Below, piece after piece: positions 1 through 9,383 of a DNA stretch of 64,000 bases (position 1 is its first letter; every line of letters starts with the position of its first letter). The DNA lies in NCBI GenBank assembly GCA_904419875.1, contig CAJFTG010000009.1, positions 1 to 64,000 on the forward strand. Direction: 5' to 3'. The stretch is from Candidatus Avimonas caecicola. GTDB lineage: Bacteria > Bacillota > Clostridia > Oscillospirales > Acutalibacteraceae. Made by a program: the position numbers and the translations under genes. The notes beneath the pieces are model-generated. The model worked only from the letters and a program-made list of their open reading frames with translations. It was not told the origin of the DNA and ran no database searches.

Positions 1-65
1 GTATTTCCGCTTAACAGACATACATTTTCAACTCCGTTACTTGAAATCCCTATGGTTTCGGTGCT

Positions 66-103
66 GGCTGCGGGGAAACGGCCCGCGCTGTTTCCCCGCA
101 GCC
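66..103 (-). terminator. Hairpin downstream of the secreted GH31 gene
   Basis: A perfect 14-bp stem (arms 66-79 and 90-103) with a 10-base loop lies about 158 bases past the stop of the GH31 gene that reads leftward. No T-run follows on the minus strand, so it may be a weak terminator or an mRNA 3'-end stabiliser. Nothing else is recognisable in positions 1-260. Confidence 0.45.
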
Positions 104-260
104 GTCCGTGACCGGGAATCAAGCAGGGACCTCCGCAAAGGCCCTGTTTAACTCCTCACTTCTCTATGCATTTCCAGGCTTTTATGCCGCTCAATGCCGC
201 TGTGCGCTTGTGTTCTTCTGCTCTCCGAAGCGCGCTGCCTGCGCAGGCATCCTGTCCCGG

Positions 261-3200
261 TCAGCCGCCGGGTGTGGATACCTGGTGGAGATAAATGTTG
301 TCCAGATTGATGCCTGCGGAATCATCCGTGTCATACGCAACCATGATGGTGTTCTTGCCTGCCGTCAGCGTCACGCTGGCCATGGCCTTGGACCAGGTAT
401 CCCAGTCGTTTGTCTTGGGCAGGTCCATCTTGAGCACACGGCTTCCGTTGACATAGATGCTGCGGGTAGCGGCCTCCGTACCGGCGGAATAGCGCAGACC
501 CAGCGAATACGTCCCCGCTTCCGGAGCGTACACGTCGAAGGTGACGGCGGTTCCCACCGAAGCGAAGTTATCCACAAAGCCCGTGCCTTCATAGCCGGCA
601 TGGTTGGTGTTCACCGTGGTGTCGGTCAGCTCGGCAAACTCGGCCTCGTACGGCACTTCCTGAACGCCGTTGAGGACGATGCTGCGGCTGCCGGACGACG
701 ACGGAACCCGCACGTAGGTCAGATGCTGCGCGGCATCGTAATACCAGCCGCTGCCGGCGGTTTTAAAGGCGTTGAAATCGGTGTACTGGGTCAGCGCCGC
801 GGTCCCCAACTGAACGGAGGCCGGGCAGCTGGTATACACCTGCAGGGAGGTGACGCTGTCGGAGGACGGCAGAGTGACCGTCACCTGGCTCTGGTCATAC
901 GCCTCGTTAACCGTGATCTGCTCCTGCGTTTCGTTGACATAGTCGTAATACTGATAGGACGTGGCGTCCTTCGGATAGATCCGGTAGGTTTCATTGATGT
1001 AGGAATCGGTGCTGTTGCCCACGGACCCGCCGAAGTCGTAATCCGCGTTCAGGTTCATCGGGACGACCGAACCGGCCTTGACGAACACCGGCAGGGCATC
1101 CAGGCCCGCGTAATAGGTGATGACTTGGTTGCCCGGACGCCGGCTCCCCCAGAACAGGTCGATCCACTCGCCTTCCGGCAGATAGATCAGCTTGCTGGTC
1201 TGGCCTTCGTTCTCAATCGGCGCCACCAGCAGCGCGTCGCCCAGCATATACTGGAACTCCATCTGCGCCGCCGTCGCGTCGTCCGGATACTCATACGCCA
1301 TCGAACGCATCATCGGGATACCGGTGTCGCTGGTAAACTTCGCATTGTTATACAGGTAGGGGATCAGGCTCATGCGGTAGTTGGCGAATTTCCGGTAAAT
1401 GTTGATGCAGTCGATATCGCCGGTACGCTCATACATGTTCCACGGAGTGCGCGCCACGCTGGGATTCGGGTCGCCGCCCCATTCGGAGTGGAGCTGCATG
1501 ATGGGCGAGAACGCCGCCTGGGCGACGCTGCGCTTGTACAGCTCGGTGGTGGGGATCTCCCCGCTGAAGCCCGCCAGGTCCCAGGTGGTGAAGGGAACGC
1601 CGGACATCGAGGCATTCATGGTTGCGCGCATGGCGTCGCGGTAGGCGCTGAACGTGGAATTCTGGTCGCCCGTCCACGCAACCGGATGCTGGCCGGCTCC
1701 CGCACCGCCGGCGCGGAAGAAGGTGAGCGCATCCTCGTTGTACTGCTTGGCGAAATCATAATACGCCTGTACATACAGGTCGGGATACAGGTTGCGGAGC
1801 TCGTCCCCCTTGATCCCGGCATAGGAGGTGATGCCGCGGCCCCAGACGAATTCACCGCCGTCGCACTTGAAGCCGTCGATGCCGACTTCCTCCAGCAGAT
1901 ATTTCCGCTTGTTCAGCATCCAGCTGACCGCGTCGGGATTGGTGAAATCGATCGAATAAGCGTTGGTATACCATCCGCCCGGATTCAGATAGGGCGTGCC
2001 GTCCGCGTTCTTCAGGAAATAGCCCTGCTCCAGCCCATATGCGATATCCGTGGCGAGCTGCTGCGGCCGGGTGTTGGGATCGTTCTTGACCAGCGGCAGC
2101 TGCCAGAGCAGAACTCGGATGCCGTTCTCATGGATGAGGTCGATCATCCCTTCGGGGTCGGGATACCGGCCGCCGTGCGTGAAGTCGTCGGCGGAGGGCA
2201 CCCAGTCGCCGGTGTGCTGCTCATGCTGGGAGCCGGCGAACATGTAGAAGGTTTCCTCATCCGCCCAGGCCTCCAGAACCATTCCCGTGGTGGGGATGTT
2301 GTACTGGTTGGTCTTGGCGATCTGCTCTTCCACTTCGGACTGCTTGTTCCACTCGTTGGCCGAAATCCAGGGGCCGAACGCCCACACGGGCGGCAGCTCC
2401 GGCTTTTCGATCACATCGGTGTACTGCTGGCTGATCTCCTTGGGCGTGCCGGTGAAGAAGTACAGATCCATGCCCTGGTTGACCGAACCGCCCGCATTCG
2501 CGCGGATGGTCGCCCGGTCGGTGGAATCCGTCGCCAGCCGGTACTGGGTGTAATAGGTGGAATTCAGATAGGTTCCGTAGCCCTGATTTGAGAAGTAGTA
2601 GGGGATGGGCAGATAGGTCTTGTTCCCCTGATCCAGATACCAGTTGACCGCGTAGATATCCACGTTGTTCCCGCGCTGGTTCAGGGTGTCGTACCGCATG
2701 CCGAAGCCGGCAAAGCTCTCGTCCGCCGGCGTGAACAGGTTTTCCTCCACCTGGTTGACGTAGTCGGTGCCGTTGGTCTTAAACGCCAGGCTGCGGTATG
2801 AGCCGCGGTCGGACTCCTTGGTGATCAGCTCGCCGTCCGCATCGTAAACCTCCATCTTATAAGGAGACTTGTAGATCTTCAGGCTGACCGACGGTCCGTA
2901 AATCCAGACATAGGCCGGGTTTGACTGATCCACCGTATAATCGGTGGAACCGGTCGCCCAGGTCGGAGCCGTGAACGGCTCAAACTGCAGGCGGAAATAG
3001 CCCTCGTCGGGGAAGGAAATGCTGATCTTCGGCGAGGTCAGCCCCGCCTCGGACGTGCAGGCCAGCTCCACCCGGTTGTCATGGTCGGTGACCGTGGTGA
3101 CATCGTCCACCGCATCCCAGTCCGTGACGATAAAGCTGAAGGGGCCGATCTGCTTGGCGTTCTGCTGGTACTGGTCCGCGTGGACGTAATACTCGATCAC

Positions 3201-3557
3201 GTCGCCCTTCGCAAAGCTGCCCAGCGCGGCCTCCCAATAGGTATCGTTGCCGCTGTTGTACTTCCAATCCGCATTGACAACCGGCTGTTCCACACCGTTT
3301 TTCGTCCAGGTCACCCACACGGCGTCGCCGTCCTCAAGCGGCCAGGTCTTGGACTTGATGTAGACGTTTTCTCCAGCTCCGGGGTCGCGGGGATACCGTT
3401 CGCACGGTTCCGTCCCGATCTCCTTGTCCCCGTACAGGTCGTCATGCCCGGTTGGGTCGTGCCAGACGCCGTCCAGCGCCAGGGCGCTCAGCGCGGTGAT
3501 GCTGCACAGGGCCACGGCGGCCAGCATGGCCGTCAGCCGCTGAAGCCGTTTTCTCAT
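261..3557 (-). CDS. Secreted GH31 glycoside hydrolase/transglycosylase with C-terminal CBM35-like domain
   Basis: A 1098-residue exported enzyme. The signal peptide ends near ALSALA. A beta-sandwich domain (about 30-140) precedes the GH31 N-terminal subdomain and the TIM barrel (about 380-760). The nucleophile is D566 in GFKCDGGEF and the acid/base is D631 in WTGDQNS. From about 972 to the end is a CBM35/CBM6-like module starting YEAEFAEL and ending with a GINLDNI motif. ATG at 3557 is chosen over the TTG one codon earlier because AAAGGAGG sits 7 bases upstream of it. Family members act on alpha-glucosides or alpha-xylosides or transfer glucosyl/isomaltosyl units; the CBM35 tail and the N-domain resemble 6-alpha-glucosyltransferases (CtsZ type) as I remember them, so the exact reaction is inference. 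It is the last gene of the sugar locus and has its own promoter. Confidence 0.9.
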   Translation of the reverse strand: MRKRLQRLTAMLAAVALCSITALSALALDGVWHDPTGHDDLYGDKEIGTEPCERYPRDPGAGENVYIKSKTWPLEDGDAVWVTWTKNGVEQPVVNADWKYNSGNDTYWEAALGSFAKGDVIEYYVHADQYQQNAKQIGPFSFIVTDWDAVDDVTTVTDHDNRVELACTSEAGLTSPKISISFPDEGYFRLQFEPFTAPTWATGSTDYTVDQSNPAYVWIYGPSVSLKIYKSPYKMEVYDADGELITKESDRGSYRSLAFKTNGTDYVNQVEENLFTPADESFAGFGMRYDTLNQRGNNVDIYAVNWYLDQGNKTYLPIPYYFSNQGYGTYLNSTYYTQYRLATDSTDRATIRANAGGSVNQGMDLYFFTGTPKEISQQYTDVIEKPELPPVWAFGPWISANEWNKQSEVEEQIAKTNQYNIPTTGMVLEAWADEETFYMFAGSQHEQHTGDWVPSADDFTHGGRYPDPEGMIDLIHENGIRVLLWQLPLVKNDPNTRPQQLATDIAYGLEQGYFLKNADGTPYLNPGGWYTNAYSIDFTNPDAVSWMLNKRKYLLEEVGIDGFKCDGGEFVWGRGITSYAGIKGDELRNLYPDLYVQAYYDFAKQYNEDALTFFRAGGAGAGQHPVAWTGDQNSTFSAYRDAMRATMNASMSGVPFTTWDLAGFSGEIPTTELYKRSVAQAAFSPIMQLHSEWGGDPNPSVARTPWNMYERTGDIDCINIYRKFANYRMSLIPYLYNNAKFTSDTGIPMMRSMAYEYPDDATAAQMEFQYMLGDALLVAPIENEGQTSKLIYLPEGEWIDLFWGSRRPGNQVITYYAGLDALPVFVKAGSVVPMNLNADYDFGGSVGNSTDSYINETYRIYPKDATSYQYYDYVNETQEQITVNEAYDQSQVTVTLPSSDSVTSLQVYTSCPASVQLGTAALTQYTDFNAFKTAGSGWYYDAAQHLTYVRVPSSSGSRSIVLNGVQEVPYEAEFAELTDTTVNTNHAGYEGTGFVDNFASVGTAVTFDVYAPEAGTYSLGLRYSAGTEAATRSIYVNGSRVLKMDLPKTNDWDTWSKAMASVTLTAGKNTIMVAYDTDDSAGINLDNIYLHQVSTPGG

Positions 3558-3707
3558 CAAAACTCCTCCTTTTTTTAAAATTCTGGTATACCGAAGCCAT
3601 GCAGTCCCATAGGTTTCCAGGCATCCTCCTCTTTTCCATTCCGTCGCAGGTGTATATACGGCAAAGGCTCGCTTTGGGATACAAGCCTGATCCCACCAAT
3701 ACCATGC

Positions 3708-3719
3708 GGTTTACAAACC
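3708..3719. promoter_or_regulatory. Operator-like inverted repeat in the GH31 leader
   Basis: GGTTT-AC-AAACC, with 5-bp arms, lies 17 bases downstream of the -10 box of the GH31 promoter, where a repressor could block initiation. No regulator can be assigned from sequence alone. Confidence 0.3.
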
Positions 3720-3735
3720 CCACTCGATTGGAACT

Positions 3736-3765
3736 ATTATATAATATAGTGTATATAATTCACAA
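3736..3765 (-). promoter_or_regulatory. Promoter of the secreted GH31 gene
   Basis: On the minus strand, TTGTGA (3760-3765) and a perfect TATAAT (3736-3741) are separated by 18 bases in an AT-rich island of an otherwise GC-rich sequence. The leader to the ATG at 3557 is about 170 bases long. This gives the secreted enzyme expression separate from the long operon upstream. The rest of the 3558-3933 gap shows no gene. Confidence 0.65.
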
Positions 3766-3933
3766 TTTAATTCGACTTTTTCCCCTGCTTGTCCACAAAT
3801 ACCTGATGAGGACACGCAGGGGTCATATCCATCCCGGGATGGTTCCAGCGGCAGGCAAGCCCGCCTAACCGGCTCGGTGATCGGTCCGCCCTTCCAGCCG
3901 GTATTCCGGTCGGCAGCCGGTAATATTCCCTAT

Positions 3934-4566
3934 TTACACAATCCGGAGCAGCTCGCTCAAACGGCAGAGCTTTACGTCGGCCTGCGGGCAGTCCCGGGCC
4001 GGGCCGACGGCCGCCGCGGCAAAACCGCCCGCCTTGGCCGCGAGGATGCCGCTCTGCGCATCCTCCACCACCAGGCACTCGGCCGGCTCCAGCCCCAGCA
4101 GCGAGGCGGCGAGGAGGAAAACCTCCGGGTCGGGCTTGGAGCGGACGATCATGCTGCCGTCCGCCACCGCGTCAAAGGTATCGCTCAGCCCGATCCGGCG
4201 CAGAATGTTCTGCGTGTTCCGGCTGGAGGAACCGACCGCCATGGCGATCCCCCGCAGCCTGAGCTCCTCCAGGGTTTCCGGCACCTCGGGCAGAATATCC
4301 GCCGGAGTCAGGCTTTCCAGCAGTTCCACATAGCGGCGGTTCTTTTCCTCCGCAAACCGCACCTTCTCCTCGTCCGAGAGAGGGTGGTTCCCCACCCGGC
4401 AGATGATCTCCACGCTCTCCATCCGGCTGACTCCGCGCAGAAGATCGTTGTCCTTCGGGGTGAAAGGAATCCCCCAGCGCCGGCTGGTTTCCACCCACGC
4501 CTGACAGTGCAGGGCGTCGGTGGAGACAAGCACCCCGTCCAAATCAAAAATAACGCCTTTAACCAC
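3934..4566 (-). CDS. pgmB: Beta-phosphoglucomutase (HAD superfamily)
   Basis: This cytoplasmic protein of 210 residues interconverts beta-glucose 1-phosphate and glucose 6-phosphate, linking a sugar phosphorylase to glycolysis. It starts VVKGVIFDLDGVLVSTD, the HAD motif I with the two catalytic aspartates. The GSSSRN, KPDPEVF and VVEDAQSGILAAKAG motifs follow. The frame stays open to 4740, into the GH31 gene, but the GTG at 4566 gives a normal family length and is preceded by AGAGGCGGA. The GH65 phosphorylase about 16 kb upstream in the same locus is the expected source of its substrate. Other HAD phosphatases are possible, but this context favours beta-PGM. Confidence 0.87.
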   Translation of the reverse strand: MVKGVIFDLDGVLVSTDALHCQAWVETSRRWGIPFTPKDNDLLRGVSRMESVEIICRVGNHPLSDEEKVRFAEEKNRRYVELLESLTPADILPEVPETLEELRLRGIAMAVGSSSRNTQNILRRIGLSDTFDAVADGSMIVRSKPDPEVFLLAASLLGLEPAECLVVEDAQSGILAAKAGGFAAAAVGPARDCPQADVKLCRLSELLRIV

Positions 4567-4627
4567 GCGCTCCGCCTCTCTTTTCCCGTTTTTCCGCAGG
4601 CGTCCGCCCTTGCGGCGAAGGCCCCAT

Positions 4628-7384
4628 TTACCAGCCGTCCCCGCACAGGACGACACCCGCGTCCGGCGCTCCGCCGGACCGCCGGATTTCCCCATCGGCC
4701 GAAACCGTGACGGTTTCCTCGGCGCCGCCGACATAATCATACCAGGTGTATTCCCCGCCGCCCGGGAAAGCCCAGAACGTCAGGTTCTGATAAGCGTCCA
4801 CCCCGTTCCCCACCGAGCTGCCCAGCTCGCCGGAGGCGCCGAGGTTCAGCGGCAAGACGCTTCCTTCTTTCACGAATACAGGAAGGCTCCCGACCGGGCA
4901 GTCCACCGTGTGGCTGCCGGCGGCGTAGGTCTTCCCGTCAAACAGGCCGTACCAGGTGCCTTCGGGGAGGTAGACCTCCACCGTGTCCGCCCCCGTCTCG
5001 ACCGCCGGGGCAACCAGCAGGCTGCCGCCAAGCATGTACTGGAATTCATAGCCAGCCGCCGTTTTGTCCTCCGGGAAAGCATAGGCCATGCTCCGCATCA
5101 AAGGCTCGCCGGTGCGGCTGGAATGCCGCGCTTCGGTATACAGATAGGGCAGCAGATTCATCCGCACGTTGGCAAAATAGCGGTAGGTGTCCAGACAGGC
5201 GTCGTCCCCCTTGCGCTCGGCCATATTCCAGGGGGTGCGTGCCTGGCTGGGCTCCGGGTCCCCGCTGGTTTCGGAATGCACCTGCATCACCGGGGAGAAA
5301 GCCGCCTGGGCCACCGCCCGCTGATACAGCTCCGCCGTCGGGACATCCCCGCTGAATCCGGCGATATCCCACGCCACAAAGGGGATGCCCGACATGGAGG
5401 CGCTCAGGGTAGCGCGCAGGGCGTCTTCAAACGCCTCCTGGGTGGATCTCTGATCTCCGATCCAGCACAGCGGATGGCTCTGCATCGAGGCGCCGCCCGC
5501 CCGGCTGAAGGTCACGGCGTCCGGGACATAGGTGCGGGAATAATCGAAATACGCCTGGGCGTACAGGTCGGGATATACGTTGCGCAGCTCGTCGCCCTTC
5601 CGGCCGTCGGAGGCGGTCACATCCCGGCCCCAGACAAACTCCCCGCCGTCGGTTTTGAAGCCGTCGATCCCGATTTCGTCCAGCAGGTATTTCCGCTTGG
5701 ACAAAAACCAGTCGACCGCGTCCGTATTGGTGAAATCCAGCAGCAGGCTGTTGCCGAACCACGTGCCGTTGGGAAGGCGGTACGCGCTCCCGTCCCCGTT
5801 TTCGAGGACGTAGCCCTGCTCGATCGCATACTGCTGGTCAAGCTTGGACTGGACGGTCGCGCTTCCATCAAACTTGAGCACCGGGATCTGCCAGAGCAGG
5901 ACGCGGATGCCCGCCTCGTGCAGGGCGTCCACCATCCCCTTGGGGTCCGGCCACCGGCCGCCGAAGGTGAAGTCGTCCAGCTTCGGGATAAAGGCGCCGT
6001 CGGTTGTCTCAAATTGGGAATCGTTCCAGGTGTAGAAGGTCTGTTCGTCGCTCCACGCCTCCAGCACGATCACCGAGGTGGGAATGTCGTGCTCCACCGT
6101 CTGTTCGAGCTGTTCCATCACCTCGGACTGACGGTTCCATTCGTTGGCAGATATCCAGGGGCCGAACGCCCACACCGGCGGAAGGACCGGCTTGCCGGCA
6201 ACGGCGGCATAACCCTCCGCGATCGCGGCATTGTCCCCGGCAAACAGGTAAAAATCCGTGCCGCCGTCCCCGGTAACGGTCTCCACGGTGCAGACATTCT
6301 CCCTTTCGGTATCAATGGAAAAGCGGGAATAGTAGGTCGAGTCCACAAACAGCCCGTAGGTATCGGGGACGAAATAGTAGGGCACCGGGGTATAGGTTTC
6401 CCCCACCTGGTCGGTGTACCAGTTGACACAGTAAATATCCACGTCCTTTTCCCGCTGGTTAAGGGAATCGTACTTCATCCCGAAGCCGTAAAAGCCCTGC
6501 TCCTCCGGCGCCTGCAGATTCAGGCGGATTCCCCGCACCTTCTCCCCGTCGGTAAGGAGCTGGAGCCCGTCTCCTTCCCCGGTATCCCGGACCAGGAGGT
6601 TCCCCGCCTCGTCCGTCAGCGAGAGGGCGTAGGGCTGCGCCTCCATCGTCAGGGTCAGGCTGCCGAACGGAAGAGACAGCGTCCCTTCCGCCGTCTCCCA
6701 TTCCGCCGGCTGCGCCGCCTCCTCCTGCAAAGGTTCCACCGTCATGCGGACCGTCCCGTCCTGCGACGACGACAGTGAAGCCACGGGGGACAGGGAGGCG
6801 GTCTTCAGCCGTAGCCGCACCTCTCCGTCCTGCCGGGACAGGCTTTCCACCCGTTCCACCGGCTCCCACTGGAGGACCGAAAAGGAATAGGGACCGAGTT
6901 GCGCCATCACATCCGCCGGATCGTCTTCCTTTAAGGCGCACAGCCTATATTCCACCCGGTCGCCCTGTTCAAAGGGGCCGAGCGTGCCCACAAATTTCTT
7001 TTTGGAAAGGCCGTTATCCTGCAGCACAGCGGTCTGCCGGCAGGTCACCGGCTCCTGGACCACGCCGTTGAGAGCCCATTCCAGCCGGACGGCGCCCGCT
7101 CCCGGCCGCCAGAGCGAGACGGCGATCTCCACTTCCTCTCCCGCCTGCGGGTCGCGGGGAGTGCGCTGCCACCAGATTTCCGGCGCCTCCTTGCTGCCGT
7201 AAAGCTGGTCGCGGCCAAACGGCTCATGAGCGATGCCCTCGGCCTTCAGCACGGCGGCTTCGGTAAAGGCCGGGCCGGGGTCGGCAGAAACCGGATCGGA
7301 ACCCGCGCGGCGGCATCCCGTCCCCGGGACCAGCAGGCAAAGGGCGGCGCACAGGGCGGTAAGAACCAGCGTTTTCCGCTTCAT
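4628..7384 (-). CDS. Exported, probably lipid-anchored GH31 enzyme
   Basis: A GH31 protein of 918 residues with an N-terminal hydrophobic segment ending PGTGC. This may be a lipobox, although the -3 residue is atypical. It shares with the secreted GH31 the N-terminal beta-sandwich (PRDPQAGEEVEI region) and the TIM barrel. The nucleophile is D579 (GFKTDGGEF) and the acid/base is D644 (WIGDQRS). It lacks the CBM35 tail. The start at 7384 gives the cleanest signal peptide and has AAAGGA 12 bases upstream; the ATG at 7405 is an alternative. It lies between the distal permease pair and pgmB. It is probably held at the cell surface to trim oligosaccharides near the transporter; the exact linkage is not known. 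Confidence 0.88.
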   Translation of the reverse strand: MKRKTLVLTALCAALCLLVPGTGCRRAGSDPVSADPGPAFTEAAVLKAEGIAHEPFGRDQLYGSKEAPEIWWQRTPRDPQAGEEVEIAVSLWRPGAGAVRLEWALNGVVQEPVTCRQTAVLQDNGLSKKKFVGTLGPFEQGDRVEYRLCALKEDDPADVMAQLGPYSFSVLQWEPVERVESLSRQDGEVRLRLKTASLSPVASLSSSQDGTVRMTVEPLQEEAAQPAEWETAEGTLSLPFGSLTLTMEAQPYALSLTDEAGNLLVRDTGEGDGLQLLTDGEKVRGIRLNLQAPEEQGFYGFGMKYDSLNQREKDVDIYCVNWYTDQVGETYTPVPYYFVPDTYGLFVDSTYYSRFSIDTERENVCTVETVTGDGGTDFYLFAGDNAAIAEGYAAVAGKPVLPPVWAFGPWISANEWNRQSEVMEQLEQTVEHDIPTSVIVLEAWSDEQTFYTWNDSQFETTDGAFIPKLDDFTFGGRWPDPKGMVDALHEAGIRVLLWQIPVLKFDGSATVQSKLDQQYAIEQGYVLENGDGSAYRLPNGTWFGNSLLLDFTNTDAVDWFLSKRKYLLDEIGIDGFKTDGGEFVWGRDVTASDGRKGDELRNVYPDLYAQAYFDYSRTYVPDAVTFSRAGGASMQSHPLCWIGDQRSTQEAFEDALRATLSASMSGIPFVAWDIAGFSGDVPTAELYQRAVAQAAFSPVMQVHSETSGDPEPSQARTPWNMAERKGDDACLDTYRYFANVRMNLLPYLYTEARHSSRTGEPLMRSMAYAFPEDKTAAGYEFQYMLGGSLLVAPAVETGADTVEVYLPEGTWYGLFDGKTYAAGSHTVDCPVGSLPVFVKEGSVLPLNLGASGELGSSVGNGVDAYQNLTFWAFPGGGEYTWYDYVGGAEETVTVSADGEIRRSGGAPDAGVVLCGDGW

Positions 7385-7445
7385 ACAACAAGCACATCCT
7401 TTCATGCAGCTGAAAAATTCCCCTCCGGGGAAACGGAGGACGGGT

Positions 7446-8423
7446 TTATTCGCCCGTGATGCCGGTGCGCTCGATGCTCTCGACAAACTGCTTTTGCAGG
7501 ATGAGGTAAAGCACCACCAGCGGCAGGATGGTCAGCAGCGTTCCCGCCAGGCGGATCGCTTCGTTCAGCGCGCCGCCGGTGCTTAACTGCGCCGAAGAAT
7601 ACAGCTTGTTAAACTTATCCACAAACTGCTCCAGATGCATGGGCAGGGTGGTTGCCGCGCCCATCGAATACTGCGCCACCTGGGTGGTGTTGTTCCAGGT
7701 CCAGATGAAGGAGAACAGGAAGCAGACCACGATGGCGGGCACCGCCATCGGCAGCGCAATGCGCAGGAATACGCGGATCCGTCCCGCTCCGTCGATCTGC
7801 GCCGCTTCGTCCAGCGACTTGGGATAGCTGGAGAAAAACTGCCAGTAAACCAGGAGGAAAACCGAGCTTTTAATCCCCTGCCCCAAAACGGCGATCAGAT
7901 ACGTCGGCCAGATGGTGCCGACCAGCCCATAGCTGTTGAACAGGAGATACCGCGGAATCATGGTGACCTGCTCCGGAATCAGGAAGATGAACACAGCCAG
8001 AGCAATCCACACCTTCTTGAAAGGGACCGGGAACCGCCCGAGCGCATAACCCGAAAGGGCCAGCACCGCCGTTTGAAAAACGGAGGGAAGCACCGTCATA
8101 ATCAGGGAGTCCTTCAGACCATCCCAGAACTCCAGCGTTTTTCCCGCCTTGATAAAATTCTCCAGCGACAGTTGATGGGGAACCCAGGTCACAGTGGAAT
8201 CCACCAGGTCCTTGGAATCCATAAAGCTGGTGGAAAGCATGTACAGAATGGGGTAAACGAACACAAAGCCGAGACCGGTCAGAATCACGTAGGTGGCCAG
8301 CTTGCTGACAAAGCCGCTCTTCTCCGCGTTGCCAAGGAAGAACCGGCGGACCTTATACAGGATTTGCCTACGCTTTTCCGCGGCGCCTGGCCCTTTGTTC
8401 ATCGTGCTGTCTGCGCTTTTCAT
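7446..8423 (-). CDS. Sugar ABC transporter permease (MalG type)
   Basis: An inner-membrane component of 325 residues with six predicted membrane helices. The EAA-loop sequence LDEAAQIDGAGRIRVFLRIALP contacts the ATPase. It belongs to the CUT1 permease family. The ATG at 8423 has an excellent AAGGAGG 8 bases upstream and overlaps the preceding permease gene by 56 bases, so the two are translationally linked. It forms the second permease pair of the locus together with the gene at 8368-9354. No ATPase gene is nearby. Confidence 0.92.
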   Translation of the reverse strand: MKSADSTMNKGPGAAEKRRQILYKVRRFFLGNAEKSGFVSKLATYVILTGLGFVFVYPILYMLSTSFMDSKDLVDSTVTWVPHQLSLENFIKAGKTLEFWDGLKDSLIMTVLPSVFQTAVLALSGYALGRFPVPFKKVWIALAVFIFLIPEQVTMIPRYLLFNSYGLVGTIWPTYLIAVLGQGIKSSVFLLVYWQFFSSYPKSLDEAAQIDGAGRIRVFLRIALPMAVPAIVVCFLFSFIWTWNNTTQVAQYSMGAATTLPMHLEQFVDKFNKLYSSAQLSTGGALNEAIRLAGTLLTILPLVVLYLILQKQFVESIERTGITGE

Positions 8424-9354
8424 CCCGAGCCCTCCTTACTTCCTTCCAGTTGTTCAGCAACAAAAACGCAATGACCATCAGCACCAGCAGCCCGGCCGCA
8501 TAAATCCAGGACTCTGCGGCGGAATAGCTGAAGGGGCGGCCGATGTCCTGCATATCCTCGACGATCTTTTGGTTGGTGGGGTCGCTGGCAAAGGTGCCCA
8601 TTTCCACAATGGTGTAAATGGTGTTCAGCAGGATAATCGGCTTGAGGTGGGGCAGGGTAATCTTCCAAAAGCTCTCCCATACCGAAGCCCCGTCGATGGA
8701 TGCCACCTCGTACATCGAGCGGTCCACCTTCTGCAGCGCGGCCAGGAAGATGATAGTCTGCACGCCGGAGAACCAAAGGATCTGCACAAAGCTGTTCAAA
8801 AAGGTCAGCAATGTCTGTGCCCAGAAGGAATCCACGGTTTGAAGAAGCCCCGCCACATTGAAAATGTTGATGTCAATGGTCATGGCCGAGGTCTCGGTCA
8901 GCAGCTCCGACATGACCGGGCCGCTCATGATAATCACCGGCAGGAAAAAGATCAGGCGGTAAATCGCCCGGCCCCGGAACTTCTGATTCAGCAGCAGGCT
9001 GATGATCAGGGCGAACACCACCGTAAGCGGGGTGCCCATCAGCACGGAGCTCAGCGAACTCATCAGCTTGGTGGGAAATTCCGTATCCACGGCGAAGGCC
9101 TGGCGGAAATATTCCCAGCCCACCGGCTCGAAGGAGATCTTGCCCGGGGTGATCACCACCTGGTTGAAGCTGATGATAATGGAATAAATCAGCGGATAAG
9201 CGGTGATGGCGAAAAAGCCGATCAGCCAGGGCAGGAAGAAAAGCAGCCCCGCCAGGGCGTCCCGCCGCTTATTGGTCATATGGAAAACGGACATCCGGCG
9301 CCTGCTCACGCCTTCGGCCGAGTCGCCGGAAGCCCGGCGCTTCTTCATACGCAT
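8368..9354 (-). CDS. Sugar ABC transporter permease (MalF/UgpA type)
   Basis: This 328-residue membrane protein opens with a basic cytoplasmic tail and the helix LAGLLFFLPWLIGFFAIT, typical of CUT1 MalF-type permeases. The EAA loop reads MYEVASIDGASVWESFWKIT. It is immediately followed, with overlap, by its MalG-type partner and preceded by the DUF5696 gene. It presumably works with one of the two binding proteins of the locus, but which one cannot be told from sequence. Confidence 0.92.
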   Translation of the reverse strand: MRMKKRRASGDSAEGVSRRRMSVFHMTNKRRDALAGLLFFLPWLIGFFAITAYPLIYSIIISFNQVVITPGKISFEPVGWEYFRQAFAVDTEFPTKLMSSLSSVLMGTPLTVVFALIISLLLNQKFRGRAIYRLIFFLPVIIMSGPVMSELLTETSAMTIDINIFNVAGLLQTVDSFWAQTLLTFLNSFVQILWFSGVQTIIFLAALQKVDRSMYEVASIDGASVWESFWKITLPHLKPIILLNTIYTIVEMGTFASDPTNQKIVEDMQDIGRPFSYSAAESWIYAAGLLVLMVIAFLLLNNWKEVRRARDEKRRQHDEQRARRRGKA

Positions 9355-9383
9355 ACCCCTTATACCCCTTCCTTTCCACCGGC

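Noticed and set aside
108-2591. Open frame of 827 codons on the plus strand
   Set aside because: It is antisense to the secreted GH31 gene, whose catalytic motifs establish the coding strand.
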